Shown here: in pieces, positions 8,001 through 15,431 of the stretch
Numbering within the stretch: position 1 is the stretch's first letter
Layout: every line of letters starts with the position of its first letter
Notes under the pieces: model-generated
Database searches by the model: none
Told to the model about the DNA's origin: nothing
Seen by the model: the letters and a program-made list of their open reading frames with translations, nothing else
Program-made: the position numbers and the translations under genes
NCBI GenBank assembly: GCA_964600165.1
Contig: CAZRIP010000066.1
Location: 1-21,822 of the forward strand
Reading direction: 5' to 3'
Source: CAZRIP01 sp964600165
Lineage (GTDB): Bacteria; Elusimicrobiota; Elusimicrobia; UBA1565; UBA9628
Length of the DNA: 21,822 nt

Positions 8001-8007
8001 GGTTCAT
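5002..8007 (-). CDS. Large signal-peptide-bearing polytopic membrane protein with two homologous halves
   Basis: A 1001-residue protein of no family I recognise. Residues 1-28 are a signal peptide (cleavage near QALAA). Residues 29-205 are a low-complexity Ala/Ser/Thr-rich region, followed by a Gly/Asn/Pro linker (205-230) and then hydrophobic segments to about residue 975. The membrane part is duplicated: residues about 236-580 and 608-985 align in order, for example GVAAMPWM against SIAAMPLM, FFGSFAAVGGAAL against YIGGFVSALGVAT, LTIRDNARVFG against KGVHKTLGFWG, SKASRFFGAWAE against GKATRFFSGFAR, and ALQLLWIPASAVLTLG against AAWLVYAALSVALG. Each half has several hydrophobic helices interrupted by basic, aromatic-rich segments (WFKRLSAYTEAAVKKPWN; SAWYRHYTSKSGWY). 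The C-terminal tail is hydrophilic. A channel, transporter-like or scaffold role is possible but not shown. The ATG is 6 bases after a TAGAAT hexamer. Confidence 0.85.
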   Translation of the reverse strand: MNRFLSLVLSSVLILLSPGFAPYQALAADIVEPGIARPISIETPVKSMGVAPIIDVRIQDVGTIPSLEVSPLSQQSLSANALGATAQTAAAAQTTASGSLPSLTASAETLPARAKAIRTLSADVNATLNNAGPIARSESGAAYETGNKLQSALSGERLFESPGSPTASAPENGSRVQAPMDASRAYLARPAGQEISDSAKALFSGGPNAPVPPGGGNNNGGGGNGGSGGERIPLAPRILTSLVAAAPILLAWPLIAGGSLLTGGLLAAASLGVAAMPWMGPATSKTVRSIPGFFIAGLGLATLAVGIPAAAGATITAGALASLGGWGMIRFARDPNKWKNQTSSELISTFFGSFAAVGGAALVLAHPAGLAFVGLRYLAIPFAFPLLAQLPGWIGETVSSPLQGAYLTIRDNARVFGAIHRDTVWFKRLSAYTEAAVKKPWNVVWLGLVVWLPVLTIEAAWQTIGFAWGLALSAARAIPMALWGLSHGLSSDSKASRFFGAWAETMFAVSKVRAFNRAETKLIPWANGQSKLQSVAAAVGIRALQLLWIPASAVLTLGAAVVAGPIAAFRALKQPAPQGGKSPDSLSLERDPLSENVPSVEKPRTVASTPGKLLATAIALVPAVLFGAPLVFGGAGLFAPLIAVMFLSIAAMPLMPESSKVPGWLRTLPASTLKIGGFFAAVGAARFVMSGLPVGPILALGVLAFGAGVGLARLIGKLQDGKTSSWQLESPEYIGGFVSALGVATAFSISLLGSGGSLYTGLMIGGGISSVFLLAFLPPAFWKGVGGALVGLPAAIKGVHKTLGFWGENDSFRDSLSAWYRHYTSKSGWYAIYFIAPWGAAAVLMLAEAVASAAIGLVFGAARVPANFAWSASYGAEQPGRFKLWGPDGKATRFFSGFARAWRSYSEGEVSRRVFDGLVGRLKPAMAERAATGRPTLKALGAFIASRFAQAAWLVYAALSVALGWIPALVAGVRNASGAKTKGPQGQDPDRPSDRIGIFGL

Positions 8008-8019
8008 GAGCCGATTCTA
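8008..8019 (-). promoter_or_regulatory. -10 element of the two-halved membrane protein gene, leaderless arrangement
   Basis: TAGAAT (8019-8014 on the minus strand), CGGCTC, then the ATG at 8007. No convincing -35 and no Shine-Dalgarno. Confidence 0.45.
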
Positions 8020-8073
8020 CTTTAAGGGATCGCCCTACCTCGTGGGCCGATCGGGCACGAGGGCGAAAACAAT

Positions 8074-8095
8074 AGGCCTAGCGCGCGCTAGGCCT
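8074..8095 (-). terminator. Rho-independent terminator of the receiver gene, overlapping its stop codon
   Basis: A perfect 22-base palindrome with arms AGGCCTAGC and GCTAGGCCT around GCGC, followed on the minus strand by ATTGTTTT. The TAG stop of the receiver gene (8090-8088) lies inside the stem. Each arm contains the TAGGCC/GGCCTA motif that recurs between genes here. Confidence 0.75.
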
Positions 8096-8456
8096 TGGCG
8101 AGATGCTTCTTGACCTTGCCTTGCAGCATGGCCAAGTTGATCGGCTTGAGGATGTAGTCGTTGGCGCCGGCGGCGAAAGCCTCGTCGACTTCCTTGGTCA
8201 CGCTCGCCGAGGTGCACATCAAGACCTTGAGGCCCTTGTAGCTCGGGTTCGAGCGCAGGATCGCCAGGGCTTGGATGCCGGTCATCGTCGGCATGTTGCG
8301 GTCGAGGATGACGAGGTCGAAGTTGGTCTTGCGGATGAGCTCGAGGGCTTGCGCGCCGTCGCCCGCGGTCTCGAAGGTGTGGCCGTCCATGCTGAGGACT
8401 TCCTTGATCAGCTCTCGGATCGAGTCTTCGTCGTCGACGACCAGGATGCGCGCCAT
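8088..8456 (-). CDS. Stand-alone CheY-like response regulator receiver
   Basis: A 122-residue single receiver domain without an output domain. The acidic pocket is VVDDED (Asp8, Asp9), the phospho-acceptor is Asp52 in VILDRNMP, the switch residue is Ser83 in CTSAS, and the conserved lysine is Lys104 in ILKPIN. Such proteins act by docking to partners when phosphorylated. No kinase lies in the same transcription unit, so the cognate kinase is not evident. The gene ends in a strong terminator and has TATAAG 14 bases upstream of the ATG. Assignment to the receiver family is firm; the pathway is unknown. Confidence 0.93.
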   Translation of the reverse strand: MARILVVDDEDSIRELIKEVLSMDGHTFETAGDGAQALELIRKTNFDLVILDRNMPTMTGIQALAILRSNPSYKGLKVLMCTSASVTKEVDEAFAAGANDYILKPINLAMLQGKVKKHLAKA

Positions 8457-8476
8457 AGGGGCCGGCCCTACTTATA
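8457..8476 (-). promoter_or_regulatory. Probable -10 element of the CheY-like gene
   Basis: TATAAG (8476-8471 on the minus strand) lies 14 bases from the ATG at 8456, predicting a leader of only about 7-8 bases. It does not follow the 6-base rule of most other genes here. The interval also holds a GGGCCGGCCC palindrome. Confidence 0.35.
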
Positions 8477-8487
8477 TCAAATTTGCC

Positions 8488-9657
8488 TTACGCCGGCGGA
8501 CCCAGCGGGTTCATCAAGTCGAGCCAGGTTTCCAGGAACCGCCGCCAGCGCGGCATCGGCCGGCTGCGCTGGAGGCCGCGCTCGATCGAGGCGCCGAGAG
8601 TCGTCGTCTTCTCGATATAGCCGACGTCCCTGATGAATCCGGCGCCGATGATGACGGGATAGTTCAGGATCTCCTCCACCGACACGGGCCGCCCTTCCTT
8701 CGCGAAGATCCCGCCGTCGACGACGTAGGCGCGGCGCTCGGGGTCGAGCAGCGTGCGGCCGATCATGACGTTGGCCGGCTTGAGATCGTTGGGCAGGACG
8801 CCGGCCGCCGCCACACGGACGGCGAGGGCGCGCACGAGCGCGGCGTCATCCTGGGTGAAACGACGTTCGTAGATCATCTTCGACATCGTCTCGCCGTAGA
8901 CCCTTTCGCGCACGCTGACCGGCACGCCGTCGATGAGATTTCGCCCCATGTAGCGCGGGCCGGCGCCGGCGCGCTCGAGGGTCCGCGCCGTTCTCTCTTC
9001 TTGCGCCGCGACCTTGCCCGGCTCCGCGTCCAGGTTCATGAGCGCGGCCTCGAAGCTGATCGCGACCGTCTTGACGATCGCTCCCGGGACGGCCGGGTGG
9101 TCTTGGACGACGCCGAAAGAGCCCCGGCCGAGGAAGGCGGGCCGCTTCCCCGATGTCTCCAATCCACGGCTGCCGACGCGCGCGTCCGCGAGCCCGAGCC
9201 CGGCGAATCGCTCGCCGTCGAAGACGCGGCGCAGGGCGGGCTCGGTCTCTGAAAGGGCGGCGAGCTGGCGGAGCGGCGAAGAGGGGTCGTCGCGCGGTGC
9301 GGGCAGGCGCGCGAGGACGGCCTCGGTCGCCCGCGCGCCGTCGAGGTCCGGGTGGAGCGCGAGCAGGACCTTGAGCGCCGCCGGGTCGACTTGAGCGCGG
9401 GCGATCGCGGACGCGGCCAGCCGCGCCGCCGGGCCTTGGGCCGACATTTGAGCCAGGGCCGTCTCGATCTCGCCGGCCGAGGACAGCGGCGCCAGGGCCT
9501 GGGTCTGCGCCGCGATTTCGCGCCAAAACGGATGCTCGGCCGAGGACAGATCCGAGAAATGGAGCGGATGGACGGACGCGACGGGCTCGACGACCTCGGC
9601 CGCGAAAAGGCCGGTCGACGAAATAAGCAGCGCCGCCGCGAGCAGAAGCCGCGTCAT
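8488..9657 (-). CDS. Exported protein with a protein-kinase-like core
   Basis: A 389-residue protein with a clear signal peptide (residues 1-20, cleavage near LFAA). Residues 30-165 are helical and Ala/Leu-rich. Residues 174-320 carry the landmarks of a eukaryotic-type kinase fold in order: a glycine loop GRGSFG (177-182), Lys196 in IVKT, a possible helix-C Glu (220 or 221) in QEERTA, a hinge-like RERVYGET (250-257), the catalytic loop NDLKPANVMI with Asp291, Lys293 and Asn296, and a DFG-like VVDGG (Asp314). The lobe after the DFG position is short (about 75 residues), so the C-lobe is reduced. Known relatives such as RIO-, Bud32- or lipopolysaccharide-type kinases are cytosolic; export is unusual. 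It could phosphorylate envelope proteins, sugars or lipids, or be a pseudokinase. It is transcribed divergently from the OmpR-type regulator. Confidence 0.82.
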   Translation of the reverse strand: MTRLLLAAALLISSTGLFAAEVVEPVASVHPLHFSDLSSAEHPFWREIAAQTQALAPLSSAGEIETALAQMSAQGPAARLAASAIARAQVDPAALKVLLALHPDLDGARATEAVLARLPAPRDDPSSPLRQLAALSETEPALRRVFDGERFAGLGLADARVGSRGLETSGKRPAFLGRGSFGVVQDHPAVPGAIVKTVAISFEAALMNLDAEPGKVAAQEERTARTLERAGAGPRYMGRNLIDGVPVSVRERVYGETMSKMIYERRFTQDDAALVRALAVRVAAAGVLPNDLKPANVMIGRTLLDPERRAYVVDGGIFAKEGRPVSVEEILNYPVIIGAGFIRDVGYIEKTTTLGASIERGLQRSRPMPRWRRFLETWLDLMNPLGPPA

Positions 9658-9669
9658 CCCTATATTAAA
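9658..9669 (-). promoter_or_regulatory. -10-like element of the kinase-like gene
   Basis: TTTAAT (9669-9664 on the minus strand), then ATAGGG, then the ATG at 9657: the same 6-base gap as other genes, with one mismatch to TATAAT. A GC-rich hairpin (9668-9687) lies immediately upstream. Confidence 0.35.
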
Positions 9670-9744
9670 GGCCGCGGCGGCGGCCTTGGTAAGGGTCCAT
9701 GGCCCCAGAGCGCGCTGGGCCTAGCGGGCACCCGAGGAATCCCT

Positions 9745-9756
9745 TATAATTCAACG
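9745..9756 (+). promoter_or_regulatory. Consensus -10 element of the OmpR-type regulator, leaderless arrangement
   Basis: TATAAT (9745-9750) is followed by TCAACG and the ATG at 9757. The only purine-rich stretch (GAGGA, 9734-9738) lies upstream of the -10 and so cannot be a Shine-Dalgarno site on this transcript. Confidence 0.6.
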
Positions 9757-10441
<685 letters not shown>

Positions 10442-10452
<11 letters not shown>

Positions 10453-11653
10453 CCGCAGGGCCGTCTACTTCGCTTTTCAAGGCCTCTTCATGGCCGTCGT
10501 CGTGCTGCTCTCCGTCTATCAGTACGCCGCGCTCGGGCAATGGCTGGTCCGCTTCTTCTTCCTCTACGCGCTGACGATCGCGACGCTCGTCCTCGTCAAG
10601 CTCATCCCCGACGAGATGCTCGGAAGCTGGTGGTTCCAGGCCGGGCTTTTCCTGGGCGACACGGCCGTCGCCACGACCGCCACGCGCTGGCGCGACCCGA
10701 ACTCCCAGGTCTATCTGATCTATTTCCTGATCATCTTCGGCACGGCGCTCACGCGCAGCTACAAGCAGAGCGTCGCCCTCGGCCTGATCACCTCGACGCT
10801 CTTCCTGCTCGTCGGCTGGTCTCCCGCCCACGGCTTCCCTCACGACGCGGCGTTCTGGCTGCGCTTCGAGCTGCTGATCGTGACCACCTGCCTGCTCGCG
10901 ATCCTCGCGCAGGACTCGCAGCGCACGCAGGCCGAGCAGGATCGGCGCTATCATCAGCGCGTCGTGCAAGTCGAGCGTCTGTCCTCGCTCGGCCAGCTCG
11001 CCGCCGAGGTCGCGCACCGCATCAAGGGCCCGCTGACCACCATCATGGTCAACGCCGAGGTGCTTCAGCACCGCTACGCCCGGAGCAAGGAGGCCTCCAA
11101 GGAACTCGCCGAGATCCAAGAAGAGGTCGGGCGCTGCAAGCACATCCTCAAGCACCTGCTTGATCTCGGTCGCATCGAGGAGATGGATCTCGCCCCGCTC
11201 GATCTCTTCGAGCCGCTCAAGCACGCGCTCAAGGCGATCGAGGCGCAGGCGCGGCGCAAGAAGGTCAAGCTCGTCGCGAGAGTCCAAGGCCCGCTGCGCG
11301 CGCTCGGCGACCAGTCCCTGCTGCAGGAGGCTTTCTCCGCCGTCTTGCAGAACGCCGTCGACGCCGTCGAGCCGGGCGGACGCGTGCGGGTCACGGCGGA
11401 GGAGTCCGACGGGCGCTGGATCGTCGACATCGAAGACGACGGCTGCGGCATCACGAGCAGCGGGCTCGAGAGGCTCTTCGAGCCGTTCTACACGACGAAG
11501 GGAGCCGACGGGTCGGGGTTGGGCCTTCCGGCCGCGCTGAGGATCATGCAGAAGCACTCAGGCTCGATCGAGGGCTCGAGCGCGGGCGCCGGCCGGGGCG
11601 CGCGCTTCACGTTCAGCATCCCGAAGGCGCCGCAAGGCGCCGCGCGCGGCTAA
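10442..11653 (+). CDS. Membrane-bound sensor histidine kinase, partner of the upstream OmpR-type regulator
   Basis: A 403-residue kinase. Residues 8-155 hold about five or six hydrophobic helices with short loops and no sizeable periplasmic domain, so the input is probably membrane-borne. The dimerisation/phosphotransfer helix follows, with His192 in AHRIKGPLTT; the residue after the phospho-His is Arg rather than the usual Glu/Asp, and the Asn of HEIRNPL is Gly. The ATPase domain has the N-box LQNAVDAVE (Asn304), G1 DDGCGI (332-337), the F-box LFEPFYTTK and G2 GSGLGL (357-362). It overlaps the regulator gene by 11 bases and its TAA stop overlaps the convergent tolB stop (CTAA). The specific signal is unknown. 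Confidence 0.94.
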
Positions 11654-12918
11654 TCCGACCAGTTCGGCGTCGAGGCGGCGCCGGGGAGCTCGGCGACGCG
11701 GTGGGGCGTCGAGCCGTCGGCGTCCATGATGTATAACTCGGGAGTTCTTCCGTTTCGCGTCGACGTGAACGCGAGGAACCTGCCGTCGGGCGACCACGTG
11801 GGGTTCTCGTTGGCGCCCTCGCCGCGCGTCAGCTGGCGGATCTGGCCCCCGGTCACGTCGACCAAGTAGATGTCGAGCTTGTCCTTGACGTTGGCGCGGC
11901 CGGCGAAGGCGATCCACTCGCCGGTGGGAGACCACGAGGGCGAGTCGCACCAGTTGAGGTTCGTCAGCCGCTTGGCCCGGCGCGTCGTCATGTCGAGGAT
12001 GAAGATCTGCGGGTTGCCGGTGCGGTCGCTGACGAAGGCGACCTGCGAGGCGTCCGGGGAGAACGTCGGCGAGCTGTCGGCCCCGAAATGCTGCGTGAGC
12101 TGCGTGACCGAGCCGTCCGCGAAATTCTTGACGTAGAGGTTGGGGCTCTTTTGGCGCGAGAGAGTCATCAGAAGCTGCGTGCCGTCGGGCGAGTAGCCTC
12201 CCGCGATGTTCAAGCCCTGCTCGGTCGAGACCGGCGACACGCGGCCGCTTTCCAGCTCGACGACGAAGAGATCGGGATTGCCGTCCTTGTAAGTCGTGAA
12301 GGCCAGCCGCTTGCGGTCCGGCGAGAAGCGCGGCAGGATGTCGATCGAGCCGTCGCGCGTGACCTGCCGCGGGTCGGCGCCGTCGTAATCGACGACCCAG
12401 ATCTCTTTCTTGCCCGCCTGGCCCAGCGCGAGCGCGATCCGCGTCTGCGCGACGCCGCGCTTGCCCGTGATCGCCTGCACGACGTCGTCGGCCAGCCGGT
12501 GCGCCGCGGCGCGCGAGAATTGGGGGGCGTCGCGATAGTAGCGCTCGAAGGCGGTCTCGCCGCTCTGAAGGTTGACGAGCTTGGCCGACAGCGACATCTT
12601 GTCGGCCGACTGCGAGAGCGTGGCGCTGAGGATCCACGCCGCGCCCTGCTTGCGCCAATCGTCGGCGGACGACTCGAAGGACAGGCCCTCCTTGAGATCG
12701 AAGTAGCGCGATTGGAGGAGGTCGGCGCGCGCCACGTCCCGGACTTGCCGCGCGAGCACGGCGTCGGAGAGCTTCATCGGATTCTCGGAGACGAACGGAG
12801 CCAGGCCGAGCGCGATCGCTTGCTGGCCTCCTTGGCCGGCGAGCTTGAGGTAGACGTCGGCGGCCCGGATGGGGACCGCGGTCAAGACCAAAACGGCGAG
12901 CAGCGCGACGGCGCGCAT
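11650..12918 (-). CDS. tolB: Tol-Pal system periplasmic beta-propeller protein TolB
   Basis: A 422-residue periplasmic protein that links Pal to the Tol complex and helps outer-membrane constriction at division. The signal peptide is residues 1-19 or 20 (ending PIRAA). The N-terminal TolB domain spans about 20-165 (FVSENPMKLSDAVLARQV, ARADLLQSRYFDL). The rest is a WD40-like propeller with five visible blades carrying the FSPD/WSPDG signatures (RFSPDRKRLAFTTY, GYSPDGTQLLMTL, TFSPDASQVAFVSDR, SWSPTGEWIAF, TWSPDGRFLAFTSTR) and a closing strand STPNWSD. It is the last gene of pal-cpoB-tolB; only one base separates the cpoB stop from its ATG. Length and architecture are normal for TolB. Confidence 0.95.
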   Translation of the reverse strand: MRAVALLAVLVLTAVPIRAADVYLKLAGQGGQQAIALGLAPFVSENPMKLSDAVLARQVRDVARADLLQSRYFDLKEGLSFESSADDWRKQGAAWILSATLSQSADKMSLSAKLVNLQSGETAFERYYRDAPQFSRAAAHRLADDVVQAITGKRGVAQTRIALALGQAGKKEIWVVDYDGADPRQVTRDGSIDILPRFSPDRKRLAFTTYKDGNPDLFVVELESGRVSPVSTEQGLNIAGGYSPDGTQLLMTLSRQKSPNLYVKNFADGSVTQLTQHFGADSSPTFSPDASQVAFVSDRTGNPQIFILDMTTRRAKRLTNLNWCDSPSWSPTGEWIAFAGRANVKDKLDIYLVDVTGGQIRQLTRGEGANENPTWSPDGRFLAFTSTRNGRTPELYIMDADGSTPHRVAELPGAASTPNWSD

Positions 12919-12919
12919 G

Positions 12920-13741
12920 CTACTGGCCGTCGCCGGCCGGTGGCGCTGATGCCGCCGTTGTTTTCTTGGCCTCGAGCTTGCTCAGGCGCTTGAGCTGCGC
13001 CGCGGCCGCCTTGGCCTCGGGGCTTTTCGGGAAGTCGTTCGGGATCGACTCGAGATACTGCCGCGCCTCGTCGAGGTTCTTGCGCATGCTGACCAGGCAA
13101 AGCGCGTACATCAAGCGGGCCGAGGCCGTCTGCGTGCTCTTGGGGAACTTTTCCAGCACCATCGCGAACTCGCGCCCGGCCGACTCCCATTTGCGCATCC
13201 CGTAGAACGATTGGCCGAGCTTGTAGTGGGCGACGTCGATCAGCGCGCCCTTAGGGAACTTGTCGACGTACTCTTGAAAGCCTTTGGCGGCGAGGTCGTA
13301 GCTCTTGACGCCCAGGCGCACGTCGGCGGCCTCGAAGAGCTCGCTCGGGGTGCCGGCGGCCGCGGCCTTGGCGAGCTCGGCCTTCTGCTCCTCGAGGCCC
13401 TGCGCCTGCTTCTGCGTCAGCTCGGAGCCGATGGAGGCGACCTTGCTCGTGACCTGCGAGCCCATGTCGTCGAGCTTCGAGCTGAGCTTGGTCATCTGGT
13501 CCTGGCTTTCCTTCGCGGTCTCGGTGAAGGACCCCAGGTCCTCGTGCAGCTGCTTCATCTGGACCGAGAGATCGGCTTGGTTGGCCTGGAGCGAGGTGAC
13601 CGTTTGCTTGAGGTCGGCGATCTCTTTTTTGAGCTCGTCCGACTGACCTTCCATGTCGAGGACGTCGCGCTGCGTGGCCACGCAGCCGGACAAGACCAGC
13701 CCGCCCAGAAGCAGCGGAGCGAGGGCGAGGCGGCGCGTCAC
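12920..13741 (-). CDS. cpoB: Cell division coordinator CpoB (YbgF)-like lipoprotein with coiled coil and TPR domain
   Basis: A 273-residue Tol-Pal associated protein. The start is the GTG at 13741, which overlaps the pal stop as GTGA. A signal peptide ends in a lipobox LSGC with Cys20, so this version is predicted to be a lipoprotein, unlike the soluble periplasmic E. coli protein. Residues about 24-125 form a long coiled coil (QSDELKKEIADLKQTVTSLQ and onward) used for trimerisation in the family. Residues 132-256 hold the TPR-like domain with SYDLAAKGFQEYVDKFPKG, AHYKLGQSFYGMRKWESA and LEKFPKS. The tail is Ala/Pro-rich. In E. coli CpoB coordinates peptidoglycan synthesis with outer-membrane constriction through TolA and PBP1B; that role is inferred here from context. 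Confidence 0.9.
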   Translation of the reverse strand: MTRRLALAPLLLGGLVLSGCVATQRDVLDMEGQSDELKKEIADLKQTVTSLQANQADLSVQMKQLHEDLGSFTETAKESQDQMTKLSSKLDDMGSQVTSKVASIGSELTQKQAQGLEEQKAELAKAAAAGTPSELFEAADVRLGVKSYDLAAKGFQEYVDKFPKGALIDVAHYKLGQSFYGMRKWESAGREFAMVLEKFPKSTQTASARLMYALCLVSMRKNLDEARQYLESIPNDFPKSPEAKAAAAQLKRLSKLEAKKTTAASAPPAGDGQ

Positions 13742-14304
13742 GGAGCTTGGTTGGCCGCCGGCTGCGCGTTTTGCGCCGTGGTCGCGCGGATCTGGGTCTC
13801 GGCGCGGCGGTTTTTCGACCAGCAGTCCTCGCTCGACTCGGAGCAGACCGGGGCTTCCTTGCCGTAGGAGATCGTCGCGATCCTTTTGGCCGACACGCCG
13901 AGGCGGATGTAGTACTCGCGCACGGACCTGGCGCGCTTTTGCCCGAGCGCGAGGTTGTACTCGACGGTGCCGCGCTCGTCGCAGTAGCCGGCGACGCGGA
14001 CGTCGAACCCCTTGTTTTCCTTCAAATAGGCCGCGTTCTTCTTGAGCGAGGCCAGGGCCTCGTCTTTGAGCGAGGAGCTGTCGTACTCGAAGTAGATCGG
14101 CTCGACGCCCTCGATGGCCTGGAACTCGCCGCCGCGCAGGCTCGCTTCCTGGGCGTTGATGTCGGATTCGGGGACGGCGTCGGCGGCGTTCTTCTTGGCG
14201 GCAGCGGCGGCGTCTTGATCGGACGCCTTTTTGACGGTCTGGGAGGCGCAGCCCGCCATCAGGGCTGCCGTGAAAAGCGCGGCGAAAATCCTCGTGTGTC
14301 GCAT
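13738..14304 (-). CDS. pal: Peptidoglycan-associated lipoprotein Pal
   Basis: A 188-residue outer-membrane lipoprotein. The signal peptide ends in the lipobox LMAGC (Cys19). After a charged Ala/Lys-rich linker, the OmpA-like peptidoglycan-binding domain runs from about residue 68 to 174: IYFEYDSSSL, VAGYCDERGTVEYNLALGQKRA with the diaminopimelate-binding Asp/Arg pair, and RRAETQI. Two cysteines (154 and 161, in PVCSESSEDCW) lie in the final loop and could form a disulfide. It is the first gene of a three-gene unit with cpoB and tolB. tolQ, tolR and tolA, usually upstream, are absent from this locus. The ATG follows TATCAT by 6 bases without a Shine-Dalgarno. Confidence 0.96.
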   Translation of the reverse strand: MRHTRIFAALFTAALMAGCASQTVKKASDQDAAAAAKKNAADAVPESDINAQEASLRGGEFQAIEGVEPIYFEYDSSSLKDEALASLKKNAAYLKENKGFDVRVAGYCDERGTVEYNLALGQKRARSVREYYIRLGVSAKRIATISYGKEAPVCSESSEDCWSKNRRAETQIRATTAQNAQPAANQAP

Positions 14305-14316
14305 GGCCCCATGATA
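14305..14316 (-). promoter_or_regulatory. -10 element of the pal-cpoB-tolB unit, leaderless arrangement
   Basis: TATCAT (14316-14311 on the minus strand), GGGGCC, then the ATG at 14304. Upstream TTGCGG is spaced only 14 bases away, so the -35 is uncertain. Confidence 0.45.
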
Positions 14317-14374
14317 CCAAAAACGGACCGCCGCAAGCTCAGATGACGCCGAAATGACGTCTCAAAGGTCTATG

Positions 14375-15004
14375 TTATGCGGGAACGGGGGAGCCCGATT
14401 TCGCGACGAGCCGATTCGCCGCGTCGATCTCGTAGGTGATCGGGCGGCAGGTGTCGATGTTGACCGACATGATCTGCTCGGGCGTGAGCTTCTCGACGTC
14501 CATCACGATCGCGCGCAGGCTGTTGCCGTGGGCGGCGACGAGCACGTTCTCGCCTTCGCGCGCGCGCGGCAGGATCTCTTTCTTGAAATAAGGAAGCGTG
14601 CGCGCGGCGGTGTCGGCCAGGCTCTCGCCGTCCTTGCCGGGCGGGGCGACGTCGTAAGACCGACGCCAGATGTGGACTTGCGCGTCGCCGTACTTCTTGG
14701 CGGTCTCCGCCTTGTTCAAGCCCTGGAGGTCGCCGTAGTGGCGCTCGTTCAAGGCTTGGTCCTTGATGACCCGAAGGTCCTCTTGGCCGAGCTCTTCTAA
14801 AAGGATGGCGAGAGTCTCCTGCGCGCGTTTGAGAGCGGAAGTAAAGGCGATATCAAAGTGAAGGCCTGAGGCCTTGAGCTCCTGGCCCGCGCGGTGCGCC
14901 TCTTGCGTCCCTTTTTCCGTGATCGACACGTCGACCCACCCGGTGAAGCGGTTCTCGAGGTTCCACTGCGATTGGCCGTGACGCACCAGCACGAGCTTGC
15001 CCAT
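14375..15004 (-). CDS. gpmA: 2,3-bisphosphoglycerate-dependent phosphoglycerate mutase
   Basis: A 209-residue cytoplasmic glycolytic enzyme interconverting 3- and 2-phosphoglycerate through a phosphohistidine. LVRHGQSQWN holds the catalytic His9; NRFTGWVDVSITEKG, Arg60 in SALKRAQET, Glu87 in LNERHYGDLQGLNK and the second His159 in AAHGNSLR complete the active site. This is the short form, lacking some loop sequence of the roughly 250-residue E. coli enzyme. The start is the ATG at 15004, which overlaps the stop of the upstream receiver gene as TAATG, with AAGGAG about 10 bases upstream in the receiver's last codons; this is strong evidence for translational coupling. No convincing terminator follows. 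A broad-specificity phosphatase is less likely given the dPGM-specific motifs. Confidence 0.95.
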   Translation of the reverse strand: MGKLVLVRHGQSQWNLENRFTGWVDVSITEKGTQEAHRAGQELKASGLHFDIAFTSALKRAQETLAILLEELGQEDLRVIKDQALNERHYGDLQGLNKAETAKKYGDAQVHIWRRSYDVAPPGKDGESLADTAARTLPYFKKEILPRAREGENVLVAAHGNSLRAIVMDVEKLTPEQIMSVNIDTCRPITYEIDAANRLVAKSGSPVPA

Positions 15005-15402
15005 TACTTGCTCTCCTTGGGCCCCTGCCCGGCCGCGCGCTCGAGCAGGCCCCGGACGGCGTTGCGGAAATCGTCGACGTGGACGGGCTTGGCGAGGAAC
15101 TGCGAGTGATCGGGGTCCGAGATTTCCTTGAGAATATCTTCGGGGGACGCCTCGCCGCTCATGAAGAGGATCGGCGTCAGGCGGCTGGCCTCGTTGCGGC
15201 GCAGCGACTCGAACAGGTGGGCGCCGTTGGCGCCCGGCATGTGAAAATCGAGGATGATGAGGTCCGGCTTGAGCGCGCGGGCCTTCTTCATTCCGTCGAC
15301 GGCCTCGCACGAGGACTCGACGTCGTGGCCCTCGCGCCTGAGGATCTCCTCGAGGAGGGTCACGATGGAAAAGTCGTCGTCGACGATCAGTATTTTAGCC
15401 AT
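15004..15402 (-). CDS. Stand-alone CheY-like response regulator receiver, coupled to gpmA
   Basis: A 132-residue single receiver domain: acidic cluster VDDDF (Asp8-Asp10), phospho-acceptor Asp52 in ILDFHMPGANG, Ser82 in FMSGEAS and Lys105 in LAKPVHV. A hydrophilic tail (ERAAGQGPKESK) ends at a TAA that overlaps the gpmA start. A TATAAT on the minus strand at 15437-15432, across the stop codon of the upstream diguanylate-cyclase gene, would give a leader of about 22 bases. No kinase is adjacent. The co-expression with a glycolytic enzyme is unexpected; it may be only a shared transcript. Confidence 0.93.
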   Translation of the reverse strand: MAKILIVDDDFSIVTLLEEILRREGHDVESSCEAVDGMKKARALKPDLIILDFHMPGANGAHLFESLRRNEASRLTPILFMSGEASPEDILKEISDPDHSQFLAKPVHVDDFRNAVRGLLERAAGQGPKESK

Positions 15403-15431
15403 ATCCCGCCCGCGGTCGCGAGCAGGGCCGT

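Noticed and set aside
7996..8017. Seven-base-pair hairpin with the ATG of the 1001-residue protein in its loop, a possible translational switch
   Set aside because: The TAGAAT 6 bases before the ATG predicts a leaderless mRNA that would lack the upstream arm, so the dyad is probably not transcribed as a whole.
9668..9687. Perfect 8-base-pair GC hairpin upstream of the kinase-like gene, considered as a leader structure or terminator
   Set aside because: It overlaps the predicted -10 and lies upstream of the transcription start; no U-run follows on either strand and no gene ends there.
14340..14374. Short repeats (ATGACG twice) after gpmA, considered as a terminator
   Set aside because: No stable stem followed by a U-run could be drawn.
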